In this document: piece by piece, positions 1 to 7,537 of the stretch
Layout of the letters: every line of letters begins with the position of its first letter
Numbering within the stretch: the first letter of the stretch is position 1
Assembly: GCA_963844205.1 (NCBI GenBank)
Contig: CAWJNK010000001.1
Location: forward strand, 1,550,001 to 1,614,000
Origin: DASSUW01 sp963844205
Lineage (GTDB): Bacteria > Actinomycetota > Thermoleophilia > Solirubrobacterales > Solirubrobacteraceae
Length of the DNA: 64,000 nucleotides
Direction of reading: 5' to 3'
The notes under the pieces: model-generated
What the model saw: only the letters and a program-made list of their open reading frames with translations
What the model was told of the DNA's origin: nothing
Databases searched by the model: none
Made by a program: the position numbers and the translations under genes

Positions 1-760
1 CGGCCTCGAAGAGGCGGCGGAACTCCGACGGCGTGTGGAAGCCGATCCAGCCGGGATCCGTCTGCTTGGCCAGCGGCGCGCTCATCGCCGTGAACCACGC
101 GGGCCCGGGGTCGACGACGCAGTACAGCCCGCCGGGGCGCAGGCAGCGCAGCACCTCCCTCGTCGCCGCCGCGGGGTCGGGGTAGTGATGGTGCGCCAGC
201 GAGCTGTAGACGAGATCGAAGGCGCCCGTGAACTCGCCGGGCAGGTCGCCGACGTCGGCCTGGAAGAACGCGCAGTGGTCGAGCCCGTGGGCGCGCGTGG
301 CGCGGTGCGCCGCGGTCACCATCCCGGCGGCGAGGTCGACGCCCACCACCTCGCCGTCCGGCACCAGTCGCGCCATGCGCCGGAGCTCGCGCCCCGCGCC
401 GCAGCCCGCGTCGAGCAGCCGCGCGTCCGGCGACAGCCAGCCCTCGAGCACGGCGACGGCCTCATCGAAGATCGGGGTCGAGAACGGGCGCACGTAGGCC
501 TCGTATACCTCCCCCATGCGGTCGAACTCCGCGACGAGCTCGTCATGCTCGGTGGCCGACTCGAGCAGCACGGGCCGGTCGTGCTCGGCCGAGAAGCGCG
601 GGCCGAGCCCCGGCGCGGGCACGTCGACCGGCTCGTCGCCTTCCGGCGGCGCCACCACGGCCACGCCCGAGCGCTTGAGCGCCTGCGCGGGAGCCAGGAC
701 GGTCTGGGCATACGACCACATGGCGCCGACGAGCAGCCCCTCGGCGGCGCGCGAGGTCAT
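1..760 (-). CDS. SAM-dependent class I methyltransferase (3' end outside window)
   Basis: The reverse strand is open from an ATG at 760 to the window edge, so about 253 residues are visible and the C-terminus is missing. After a ~75-residue N-terminal extension comes a Rossmann methyltransferase core: motif I LLDAGCGAGRELRRMARL near residue 115, an acidic post-I residue in VVGVDLAAGM, then DLVYSSLAHHHYPDP and a LRPGGLYCVVDPG segment typical of class I enzymes. The start overlaps the stop of the preceding gene as ATGA, so it is the last visible gene of the 6.6-kb operon. The substrate is unknown; given a polyprenyl synthase at the operon head, a prenyl or lipid-derived acceptor is an inference. 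Confidence 0.85.
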   Translation of the reverse strand, partial: MTSRAAEGLLVGAMWSYAQTVLAPAQALKRSGVAVVAPPEGDEPVDVPAPGLGPRFSAEHDRPVLLESATEHDELVAEFDRMGEVYEAYVRPFSTPIFDEAVAVLEGWLSPDARLLDAGCGAGRELRRMARLVPDGEVVGVDLAAGMVTAAHRATRAHGLDHCAFFQADVGDLPGEFTGAFDLVYSSLAHHHYPDPAAATREVLRCLRPGGLYCVVDPGPAWFTAMSAPLAKQTDPGWIGFHTPSEFRRLFEA

Positions 761-1260
761 GCCGCCCGGCGGCGCACGACGATCGGCACCCGCGTTCCGA
801 TCACGCCCGGCACGGCGACCTCGGCGCGGTAGCTGACGTCGGCGTCGAGGCCGTCGTCGACGCGGGCCGCCACGCGGACGAGGATCTGCTCTCCCGGCTC
901 CAGCACGACGACCTCGGGGTCGAACGCGAGCGGCACCGCCACCTCGCGGCCGTCCGGGGCGGCGACCGCCGAGGCCGAGACCGGCGCCGAGACCTTCTCC
1001 GACAGCAGGTTCTCCACGAGGAACACGCCGATCGCGGTGCCGCCCGCCTCCGCCTCGAGGACCGTGACCGGCGGCGGGGCCGGGGCCGGGGCGGGGGTCG
1101 CGGGGGTCGCGGTCTGGCGGAACGTGAGCGTCCGCGTGGGTACCTCGACCTGCCGCGCGATCGAGCCGAGCGCCTCGAGGTAGTCGACGGTCAGCCGCCC
1201 GAGCGCGGCGTAGTACTGGAGGTTCGCCTCCAGCGCCCGGCGCAGGACGTCCTCAGCCAC
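757..1260 (-). CDS. small helix plus Ig-like domain protein (167 aa)
   Basis: GTG start at 1260 lies inside the previous gene (8-nt overlap). Residues 1-40 form a predicted amphipathic helix with phasin-like character (ANLQYYAALGRLTVDYLEAL). A Pro/Ala-rich linker (about 53-65) follows, then a beta-rich domain ending in GVIGTRVPIVVRRR. The same helix-linker-Ig plan is seen in the products of 1253-1855 and 5043-5534, so these are probably paralogous structural proteins. There is no signal peptide, so it should be cytoplasmic. I do not recognise a named family; a role on a lipid or granule surface, or as a scaffold for the operon's enzymes, is a guess from the helix and the neighbours. Confidence 0.75.
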   Translation of the reverse strand: MAEDVLRRALEANLQYYAALGRLTVDYLEALGSIARQVEVPTRTLTFRQTATPATPAPAPAPPPVTVLEAEAGGTAIGVFLVENLLSEKVSAPVSASAVAAPDGREVAVPLAFDPEVVVLEPGEQILVRVAARVDDGLDADVSYRAEVAVPGVIGTRVPIVVRRRAA

Positions 1261-1855
1261 GGGGTTGCCGCCCGCCAGGGCACGGATGGACGCAGTAGAA
1301 GTGGTCGTACCAGTGGTGCAGGTAGTCGGGGCAGTCGTCGACCTCGAGCTCGTGGCACGAGTCGGCGCCGCGCTTGGCGGTCCCGATCGTCCAGCGGACG
1401 AAGTGGTCGTGGCAGCCGTGGATCCAGACCAGGTGCTCCTGCTCGATGCCGGCGGACTGGCCGGTCGGGACCGTGAGCGAGGCCGTCGCGACGCCGGATT
1501 CCATCGGGTCCAGCTGGAGCGTGGCGGGTGCGACCTTGATCGGCTTCTCGCCCCGCACCTGGACGGTTCTCCGGGTCGGCCCGCAGTTCGTGACGCGGAT
1601 CCGCAGCGTCGCGGTGCCGCCCGGACACACGTGGCTGGTCACCTCTCCGGCCTTCTTGGGATACCAGCAGGGCGGGGGGATGTCGCAGCCGCAGGACGAC
1701 GTCGGCAGGCTGGGCAGCTCGAACCCGCCGCGCGTCCGTTCACGCACGGCGTCCACGGCGTCCACGCTCAGCCGCACGCCGCGATCGAGCAGGTCGACCA
1801 TCAGCTGCGCCCCGTCGGCGAGTAGCTGCTGCGACGTCGGGCTCTTGGTGCTCAT
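1253..1855 (-). CDS. Cys/His-rich helix plus Ig-like domain protein (200 aa)
   Basis: The ATG at 1855 overlaps the upstream stop as ATGA; longer readings are out of keeping with the coupled layout. A helical N-terminus (about residues 8-40) precedes a Cys cluster (SSCGCDIPPPCWYPKK), an Ig/CARDB-like beta segment (GTATLRIRVTNCGPTRRTV onward) and a C-terminal Cys/His-rich tail (HGCHDHFVRW, then SCHELEVDDCPDYLHHWYDH and CVHPC). The count of Cys and His in a cytoplasmic protein suggests metal binding or disulfide stapling, but no standard zinc or iron-sulfur spacing is evident. Function unknown. It belongs with the two other helix-Ig proteins of this operon. Confidence 0.75.
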   Translation of the reverse strand: MSTKSPTSQQLLADGAQLMVDLLDRGVRLSVDAVDAVRERTRGGFELPSLPTSSCGCDIPPPCWYPKKAGEVTSHVCPGGTATLRIRVTNCGPTRRTVQVRGEKPIKVAPATLQLDPMESGVATASLTVPTGQSAGIEQEHLVWIHGCHDHFVRWTIGTAKRGADSCHELEVDDCPDYLHHWYDHFYCVHPCPGGRQPRG

Positions 1856-2571
1856 CTCGGCTCCTCGCGACGAGACTCGACGGCTTCGACTCTGACCGTG
1901 CAGACCGCGCCTCCGACATCCCAGTAGCCGAAGTAGCTGCTGCCGGCGGTGAGCTCCCCGTGGAACTCGAAGCTCACCTTGACCTCTCTGGCCTCCCCTG
2001 GCTGGAGCACGCCGGCGCCCTCGACGAGGCGCACCCGCACCGGGCCGCCATGGCTCGCGGCCAGCTCGTCCGCGAGGACGCCGAACCGGTCGACGCCGCG
2101 CGCCTTCGCGTCGGTCCATGCGCGTGCGAGGCTGCGGTCCAGCCCGTGGTCCTCGAAGAGGCCGAACGCCTGCTTGGCCGCGAGGTCGAGCGGCGCGTTG
2201 CCGGCGTTGAGGACGTGCAGGTCGGCGGAGGCCTCGCGAGCCGGGAGCTCGACCCGGAGCGTGATCCGGGCCGGTGTGACGACGACGCGTCGGCGCTCCT
2301 GGATCTCGACGACGGCCGGGTGCTTGGCCTCGCCGATCGTCACGACGCCCTTGTACGTCCCGGCGGGGGTGGAGTCCGGCAGTGCGAGGCGGAGCCCGAG
2401 CGCCGTCGTCCCGGGCCGGGTGGTGTAGCCGACCGTCGCGTCGGGGACGTCGAGGTCGACCTGCAGCTCGGCGCCCACGGGCACGGCAACGGGGAGCGCA
2501 GCGTCGAGCCGGTTCGGGCGGCCCGTGAAGCGGATCGGCGGCGCGGCCGCCGCCTTCGCCTTCCTAGCCAT
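1852..2571 (-). CDS. protein with repeated Ig-like beta domains (239 aa)
   Basis: ATG at 2571 overlaps the upstream stop by 8 nt; the stop overlaps the next start as ATGA. After a Lys/Ala-rich N-terminus the sequence reads as at least two Ig-like (COG1470/CARDB-type) units. One ends near residue 90 with PAGTYKGVVTIGEAKHPAVV. A second runs from the VVVTPARITLRVELPAREA region and finishes with QPGEAREVKVSFEF and GSSYFGYWDVGGAVCTV. A helical insert (about 135-170) separates strands of the second unit. No signal peptide or membrane segment. The product is likely a scaffold or binding protein working with the small helix-Ig proteins; no enzyme motif is visible. Confidence 0.7.
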   Translation of the reverse strand: MARKAKAAAAPPIRFTGRPNRLDAALPVAVPVGAELQVDLDVPDATVGYTTRPGTTALGLRLALPDSTPAGTYKGVVTIGEAKHPAVVEIQERRRVVVTPARITLRVELPAREASADLHVLNAGNAPLDLAAKQAFGLFEDHGLDRSLARAWTDAKARGVDRFGVLADELAASHGGPVRVRLVEGAGVLQPGEAREVKVSFEFHGELTAGSSYFGYWDVGGAVCTVRVEAVESRREEPR

Positions 2572-2917
2572 CGGCTCGGTCGATCTGCCCGCCGCACCGC
2601 TCGCACGGGTTCGGCACGTACGGCTCGGTGATCATCTGAGCCTCGCCGCACAACCGCACGCACATGAGCTCCATGCCGAGCAGCGACAGCCCGACGCGGA
2701 AGTCGGCGGGCAGGTGCGCGCGGATGTCGGGGATCTTCTCGATCGACATGTGCAGCTCGACCGGGTTGATCGTGAGCGGATCGATCCCGAGGCTGACCTT
2801 GGGCAGCGACGGGATGTTGATCGTGAAGTTGCTCGGGATGCCCGCCACCGTGACCGGGCCGACGGACCCCAGGCTGCCGCCCAGATCGACGTTGACATCG
2901 CTCAGGTCGACGCCCAA
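2564..2917 (-). CDS. small conserved-looking protein with C-terminal CxxC (117 aa)
   Basis: The frame is open further upstream, but a TTG at 2917 is preceded by a good ribosome site (GGGAGG, 6-nt spacing), so I start there. That gives a compact protein: repeated Gly/hydrophobic strands (VDLGGSLGSVGPVTVAGIP), a PSLPKVSLGIDPLTINPVEL segment, HLPADFRVGLSLLGMELMC, then cysteines at VRLCGEAQ and a terminal PNPCERCGG knuckle. The four cysteines could bind one metal. The product overlaps the 239-aa Ig gene by 8 nt. No family recognised. Confidence 0.65.
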   Translation of the reverse strand: MGVDLSDVNVDLGGSLGSVGPVTVAGIPSNFTINIPSLPKVSLGIDPLTINPVELHMSIEKIPDIRAHLPADFRVGLSLLGMELMCVRLCGEAQMITEPYVPNPCERCGGQIDRADG

Positions 2918-2976
2918 CGGAGGCCTCCCTTCGGAGCTCGCGGAGCAATCGATGGTCGCAGCGCCTAAGGCGTCCG

Positions 2977-3501
2977 TCAACCCGGGCCGTCGGGCAGCAG
3001 GCCGAGGCGATCCAGCAACGCGCGCTCGGGCTCGCGATCCGTGGCGGGCGAGGGCGGCGGAGGGGCCCGGCGCGGCTCGCGGCACGGGTCGGCCCGGTAG
3101 TCCGCGGCCAGCTCCTGCAGCGCGGGCGCGCGAGCGGCGACGTCGAGCAGGATTTCGATCGCGAGGAACATGCGCTCGACGTCGTCGACCGTGCCGGTGA
3201 CGTCGAGCCGCCCGTCGAGGATCGCGTCCGTGACCTCGAGGTAGCCGTCGAGCAACTCGAGCGTGGTGGCGCGGTCGGTCACCCCGACGCCCTCGACGAT
3301 CCCGTCGCCCGCGGGCGCGACGTGGAGCTCGTCGCCGGCGAACGCGACGTCGACCGCCTCCTCGTCGAGCACGATCCGCGCCCGCCGGCCGTCGACGACG
3401 ACGCGCATCCGCTCGAGCGCCGGAGCGTCGGCGGCGCCGAGCCGGCGGATCAGCTCGCCGACGTACTCCTCGAGGCTCCGGCAGGGCGGCTCAATCGACA
3501 T
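2977..3501 (-). CDS. SCP2-like lipid-binding domain protein (174 aa)
   Basis: ATG at 3501 overlaps the upstream stop by 11 nt. The central 100 residues resemble an SCP-2 sterol-transfer fold: beta strands RMRVVVDGRRARIVLDEEAV and LHVAPAGDGI, then the characteristic TTLELLDGYLEVTDAILDG and LDVTGTVDDVERMFLAIEIL helices that close the lipid tunnel. A Pro-rich tail follows. SCP2 domains carry sterols, acyl chains or other hydrophobic ligands. Next to a polyprenyl synthase and a CrtC-like protein, an isoprenoid ligand is a reasonable inference. The assignment is from pattern similarity only. Confidence 0.7.
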   Translation of the reverse strand: MSIEPPCRSLEEYVGELIRRLGAADAPALERMRVVVDGRRARIVLDEEAVDVAFAGDELHVAPAGDGIVEGVGVTDRATTLELLDGYLEVTDAILDGRLDVTGTVDDVERMFLAIEILLDVAARAPALQELAADYRADPCREPRRAPPPPSPATDREPERALLDRLGLLPDGPG

Positions 3502-4483
3502 GCTCGTAGATGCCCAGGCCGGTGGCGTCGATCGTGGTCCCGTCGAGCTCGCCCGTCGCCTCGAACGACCCGGGGAGCTCGTGGATGAAGCCGTAGCCGC
3601 GCTCGCCGGGCTCCGCCGTGATCACCTGCGCGGCCGCCGCGGCCCGGAAGCGCAGGCGCACGCGGCCGCGGGCGTCGTCGACGTCGACGTGCACCTCGGC
3701 GGGCAGTGCCGGCCGTGCCCGGTCGACGTGGAGCGCGGCGAGCGCTCCCGGCAGGCGGCGCGGCCGCGCGTCAAGCGCGCCGGCGGTGTCGATCCGCACC
3801 GTCGAGCCGGTGAACAGCCGCCGCCGCCCGCCGCTGTGGACGAGCAGCACCGGTCGGCCGCCGGTGCGATGGAGCCGGTCGTAGGTGCGGCCGATGACGA
3901 ACGACGGATCGCCCCCGGGAGCCAGGAAGCAGCCCCAGCGCCAGCCGATGTCGTCGCCCCAGCGCCAGCGGCCCCAGTTGTGGTCGTGGTACGCGTCGCA
4001 GCCGTCGAGTGCGATCGCGCGGCCACCCACGATCGCCTTCCCCGAGGCGGAGAGGTGCGCGACCGCCGACCACGAGATCCACCCGTCGCCGAGCGGCAGC
4101 CGCAGCGGCACGGTGAGCGGCGGCGTCGTCGCGCGCGCGGTGACCGTGAGCTCGAGGCCGTCCTGCGGGAGGCGCGCCGAGGCGAGGACCATCATCGTGT
4201 CGAGCCCCATCGCCACGCTGCGGAGCCCGATCCCGCGCTCGTCGAACGACGCATCGGCCAGCGCGATCGCCTCGAGGTTGCCTGCCCAGCCGTGCCCGGG
4301 GAGGTGCACGAGCGCGGCGCCGACCGCACGGGCCTGCGGGTCGCCGGGCGCGCCGTGGGCGGCGACGTTGACGAGCCCGACCAGCCCGGACGCCGGATGG
4401 AAGAGGTTGAGGTGCAGCCAATCCTTGTAGAGCCCGGCCAGCGGGTCGAGCGTGGACGGCGCACGGAGCCCGTCCAGCGCCAT
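3491..4483 (-). CDS. CrtC/AttH-like lipocalin-fold protein (330 aa)
   Basis: ATG at 4483 overlaps the upstream stop by one base (TGATG). The family of carotenoid 1,2-hydratases and AttH-like proteins carries a conserved YHDHNWG signature; here it is DAYHDHNWGRWRWGDDIGW near residues 165-183. The protein has two beta-rich halves (GLYKDWLHLNLFHPASG at the N-terminus; FIHELPGSFEATGELDGTTI near the C-terminus), as in the double-calycin fold. CrtC adds water to a terminal isoprenoid double bond. Related proteins include pericyclases, so hydration, cyclisation or mere binding of a prenyl chain are all open. No signal peptide. Length is close to that of AttH/CrtC relatives. Confidence 0.75.
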   Translation of the reverse strand: MALDGLRAPSTLDPLAGLYKDWLHLNLFHPASGLVGLVNVAAHGAPGDPQARAVGAALVHLPGHGWAGNLEAIALADASFDERGIGLRSVAMGLDTMMVLASARLPQDGLELTVTARATTPPLTVPLRLPLGDGWISWSAVAHLSASGKAIVGGRAIALDGCDAYHDHNWGRWRWGDDIGWRWGCFLAPGGDPSFVIGRTYDRLHRTGGRPVLLVHSGGRRRLFTGSTVRIDTAGALDARPRRLPGALAALHVDRARPALPAEVHVDVDDARGRVRLRFRAAAAAQVITAEPGERGYGFIHELPGSFEATGELDGTTIDATGLGIYEHVD

Positions 4484-5046
4484 CAGCGCAGCAGCGGCCC
4501 GTCCGGCTCTGCCGACTGGCCCTGTCCGACGGCGTAGTCCGGCCCCAGCGTCGGCTCCGTGAGCGCTTCGACGGCGCGCACGACCTCCACGCTGAATGCC
4601 CAGTAGCCGACCGCGAAGTCCAGGAACGTCGCGCGCGGGACGTCCTGCGCTCCCGTGGCGCCGGCCATCTCCGGCGGGATCGGCAGCAACTCGAGAGTCT
4701 CGGGGACGTCGTCGGCCAGCAGGAGGGCGAAGTCGTTGCGGAGCTGGTCGAGCACCGGCGTGGGCGGGTGGCTGGACGCCCAGTCGCCGATGCGCAGCGC
4801 GTCCCAGATCGCGTCGCCGTTCGGCCCGGCCGGCCCGGCCTCGAGCGCCTGCCGCACGCGCGCGCCCTCGGTCGTGGCCGAGACCTGCCGGCCGAGCTCG
4901 GCGAAGCCGGCCGTGAGCGAGCCGATCGCCGCGCTCCCGGTGATGACGTGCAGCGCGCCCAGGCGGCCGGACAGCGAGGCCAGGAGCGTCGCCGTCGAGC
5001 GCCCGGACTCCGCGGCGTCGTCGACGAGCTTGACCCGCGCGCTCAT
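4483..5046 (-). CDS. unknown helical protein (187 aa)
   Basis: Start chosen at ATG 5046, which overlaps the preceding stop as ATGA. The N-terminal 60 residues are Ala/Ser/Gly-rich and helical (TATLLASLSGRLGALHVITG), without a cleavable signal. The C-terminal part has a conserved-looking FLDFAVGYWAFSVEVVRAVEAL helix. No catalytic motif recognised. Its position between an Ig-like gene and the CrtC-like gene ties it to the operon's function, which is itself unknown. Confidence 0.65.
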   Translation of the reverse strand: MSARVKLVDDAAESGRSTATLLASLSGRLGALHVITGSAAIGSLTAGFAELGRQVSATTEGARVRQALEAGPAGPNGDAIWDALRIGDWASSHPPTPVLDQLRNDFALLLADDVPETLELLPIPPEMAGATGAQDVPRATFLDFAVGYWAFSVEVVRAVEALTEPTLGPDYAVGQGQSAEPDGPLLR

Positions 5047-5534
5047 GGCCCACCCACCACGACCGCGACGGGGATCCCGCCCTGGCGGAACCCCTGGAGA
5101 ACAAGCGCCCCGCGATACGTGTCCGGCGGCAGCTCCTGCGGGACCGCGACGGCCAGGGCGATCGTGGCGACCTGCTCGGGGGCGACGAGCAGCGACGGCG
5201 GCGTGGCCTCGGCGGCCGGCATCCACGTCACGCCCGACGGCGCCACGAGCTGGCCAAGCGCGGGCGTGACCATGCAGTGCACGCGCTGGCGGTTCTCGAT
5301 CTCCAGCTCGAGCTGGGCCGAGCCGCCCGGCTGCGCGGTGGCCTGCAGTGCCTCGTCGCCGTCCGGCATCACGACCGTGCCGGGTGAAGCGGGCGCTGCG
5401 GCCCCCTGGAGGCGGCGCAGGTACGAGATGGTCTCCTCGGCCAGGCGCGCCTGGAACTCTGTCTGGAGCCGGACCAGCTCTGACAACGCGTTCCCGGGGC
5501 TGCCGGCGGGATCGTTGGGCACACGCATGGTCAC
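5043..5534 (-). CDS. small helix plus Ig-like domain protein (163 aa)
   Basis: A GTG at 5534 overlaps the polyprenyl synthase stop as GTGA; an ATG at 5528 is an alternative that loses two residues. Residues about 15-45 form a strong amphipathic helix (LVRLQTEFQARLAEETISYL), followed by a linker and an Ig-like domain ending PDTYRGALVLQGFRQGGIPV. It shares this plan with the product of 757-1260. The helix recalls phasins and other granule-surface proteins, but that is similarity of character rather than an established homology. Second gene of the operon. Confidence 0.7.
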   Translation of the reverse strand: MTMRVPNDPAGSPGNALSELVRLQTEFQARLAEETISYLRRLQGAAAPASPGTVVMPDGDEALQATAQPGGSAQLELEIENRQRVHCMVTPALGQLVAPSGVTWMPAAEATPPSLLVAPEQVATIALAVAVPQELPPDTYRGALVLQGFRQGGIPVAVVVGGP

Positions 5535-6619
5535 TTCACGCGATCGATGACGTACCGCAGCATCTCACGCAGGAACCGGCCGTGCTCGCCGTCGCCGGTG
5601 AACCGCCCCAGGCGGTCGTAGACCTCCAGCGCCCGCTCGGAGTACTCGAGCGCGAGCGCTCGGCCGTGCTCGAGCGAGCCGGCCTCGATCATGGCCTGGC
5701 CGAGCCAGCGGACCTCGTCGGGGTCCTTGTGCAGCCGCGGGGTCGACAGCAGCGTGGCGGCGCGGACGCGGTCGGCGGGCGTCGCGGTGCGCATGAAGTG
5801 CAGGAGCATCACCGTGCGCTTGCCCTCATGCAGGTCGCCGCTGATCTCCTTGCCGTACAGCACCTCGTCGGCCTCGAGGTTGAGAAGGTCGTCGTGGATC
5901 TGGAACGCGATGCCGGTCAGGAAGCCGAGCTCGATCAGCGGCTGGAGGTCCTCCCGCAGCGGCGCCAGCGCCCCGGGCGGCCCGCCGCAGATCACGCCGA
6001 TCCGCAGCGGCGCGATCACCGTGTACCAGCAGGTCTTCTTGTAGGCCATGCGCACGTAGTCGCGGTCGCCGAGGTCGAGCCGCTGCTCGGCGATCCAGCC
6101 GAGCTCGATGGCCTGGCCCTCGGCCGACTCGCGGGCCATCCGCTCGACCTCCCGGAACACGAGCAGCGCCTTTCGCACCCCGATCGTCTCCGTGTTGCGC
6201 AACAGCAGGTCCAGCGCCAGGACGTTGGTCGCGTCACCGACGTTGACGGCGACCGGCACCCCGTGCGCCTCGAGCAGCGTCACCTGGCCGCGCCGGAACT
6301 GCGAGCCGTCCTCGACGTCGTCGTGCACGAGGAACGCGTTGTGGAACAGCTCCAGCGCGGCGGCCGAGTGCAGCGCCTGGTCCGTGCGGCCGCCGATGGA
6401 TCGGCACGCGGCGAGGCAGATGGCCGGCCGCAGGCCCTTCCCCTCGCGGAAGGGATAGTCGGCGAGCAGGTCGTACAGCGGCCCGTACCCCACCTGCCGG
6501 CGCTCGGCGAACAGCGCCTCGAGCACGCCGAGGACGTCGGCCCGGGCCTGCGCCAGGACACGGGCGACGACGTCCGCCTCATCGGTGCCCGTGTGCTCTT
6601 GCAGCCCGTTGCCTGGCAC
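5531..6619 (-). CDS. polyprenyl diphosphate synthase (trans-isoprenyl type)
   Basis: First gene of the operon, GTG start at 6619, 362 aa. It condenses isopentenyl diphosphate onto an allylic primer to give a longer all-trans prenyl diphosphate. The first aspartate-rich motif is DDVEDGSQFRRG near residue 100 and the second is FQIHDDLLNLEAD near residue 240. EGKGLRPAICLAACRSIGG carries the K and R that hold the diphosphate. Length fits GGPP-synthase-like enzymes; chain length cannot be read with confidence. No start-proximal Shine-Dalgarno is obvious, so a slightly different start is possible. It presumably makes the hydrophobic substrate for the CrtC-like, SCP2-like and methyltransferase products downstream. 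Confidence 0.9.
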   Translation of the reverse strand: MPGNGLQEHTGTDEADVVARVLAQARADVLGVLEALFAERRQVGYGPLYDLLADYPFREGKGLRPAICLAACRSIGGRTDQALHSAAALELFHNAFLVHDDVEDGSQFRRGQVTLLEAHGVPVAVNVGDATNVLALDLLLRNTETIGVRKALLVFREVERMARESAEGQAIELGWIAEQRLDLGDRDYVRMAYKKTCWYTVIAPLRIGVICGGPPGALAPLREDLQPLIELGFLTGIAFQIHDDLLNLEADEVLYGKEISGDLHEGKRTVMLLHFMRTATPADRVRAATLLSTPRLHKDPDEVRWLGQAMIEAGSLEHGRALALEYSERALEVYDRLGRFTGDGEHGRFLREMLRYVIDRVK

Positions 6620-6717
6620 GCGGGCAGAGCATCTTGGACCCGCGCGGAGGATGCAAGCGCGCCTACGGCTCAGGGATCGACGCGCATGGCCGGCGGTCCT
6701 GTCGTCAAGGTGTGCAG

Positions 6718-7485
6718 ATGGATATGAGGCGGCTCGACGGCAAGGTTCTGATGGTCACGGGCGCGACGCGGGGAATCGGCCTCGCCGCCGCGGAACGCCT
6801 CGGCGCCGAGGGCGCCCACCTGGTCCTGACCGCCCGCGGTGAGGACGCTGGCCGCGACGTCGAGGCGAGGCTGCGCAAGGCGGGGGTCGACGCGGTGTTC
6901 GCGCCCGCCGACATGACCGATGCGAAGGGCCCGGTCACGATCGTCGAGACCGCGGTGGCCCGCTACGGAAGGTTGGACGGTGCGTTCAACAACGTGGGCG
7001 GCGTCGTGGCGCCCGGCCGGCCGGCTGATATCGACGTGGCCGGCTGGATGGCTGAGCTGGAGCTCAACCTGAACAGCGTCTTCTACTGCCTGCGAGCGCA
7101 GATCCCGGCCCTGTTGGCCGCGGGTGGAGGCGCGGTGATCAACAACGCCTCGATCGCTGGGACGAGCGGGATCGGCGGTCTGACGGCCTACGTCGCGGCA
7201 AAGCACGGCGTCGTCGGTTTGACACGGGCCGCCGCGCTCGCCCACGCCGGCGACGGCATCCGCGTCAACGCTCTCGTCACCGGCAATGTCGACACTCCGC
7301 TGTACCGCGAGCTGCTCGGCGTCGGGCCGGACGTCGACCGCGCCTCGCTCTCCGCGCCCAACCCCACCGGGCGGGTTGCCGGCCCGGAGGAGATCGCTGC
7401 GTTCGTCGCCTTCCTGCTCAGCGACGAGGCGCGCTTCGTGACGGGCGCGATGCTTCCGGTGGACGGCGGGGCGACCGCCGGCTGA
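6718..7485 (+). CDS. short-chain dehydrogenase/reductase (255 aa)
   Basis: Classical SDR. The cofactor motif TGATRGIG lies at about residues 15-22, FNNVGG is the NNAG-equivalent, and INNASIAGTSGIGGLTAYVAAKHG supplies the Ser-Tyr-Lys catalytic triad. The C-terminal FVTGAMLPVDGGATAG is the usual SDR end. I start at ATG 6718 because the first residues (MRRLDGKVLMVTG) then match the family N-terminus; a longer reading from 6634 lacks support. It is divergent from the prenyl-synthase operon with about 100 bp between. Substrate unknown; NAD versus NADP preference not clear. Confidence 0.88.
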   Translation: MDMRRLDGKVLMVTGATRGIGLAAAERLGAEGAHLVLTARGEDAGRDVEARLRKAGVDAVFAPADMTDAKGPVTIVETAVARYGRLDGAFNNVGGVVAPGRPADIDVAGWMAELELNLNSVFYCLRAQIPALLAAGGGAVINNASIAGTSGIGGLTAYVAAKHGVVGLTRAAALAHAGDGIRVNALVTGNVDTPLYRELLGVGPDVDRASLSAPNPTGRVAGPEEIAAFVAFLLSDEARFVTGAMLPVDGGATAG

Positions 7486-7537
7486 GTGGCGACGTGGAGC
7501 GCGAGGAGGCGCTGGTCTTCGGCGAGGCTGCCGAGCT

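Noticed and set aside
35..832. Plus-strand 265-codon frame at the left end
   Set aside because: The minus strand encodes a methyltransferase with motif I and correct coupling; the plus frame is its shadow.
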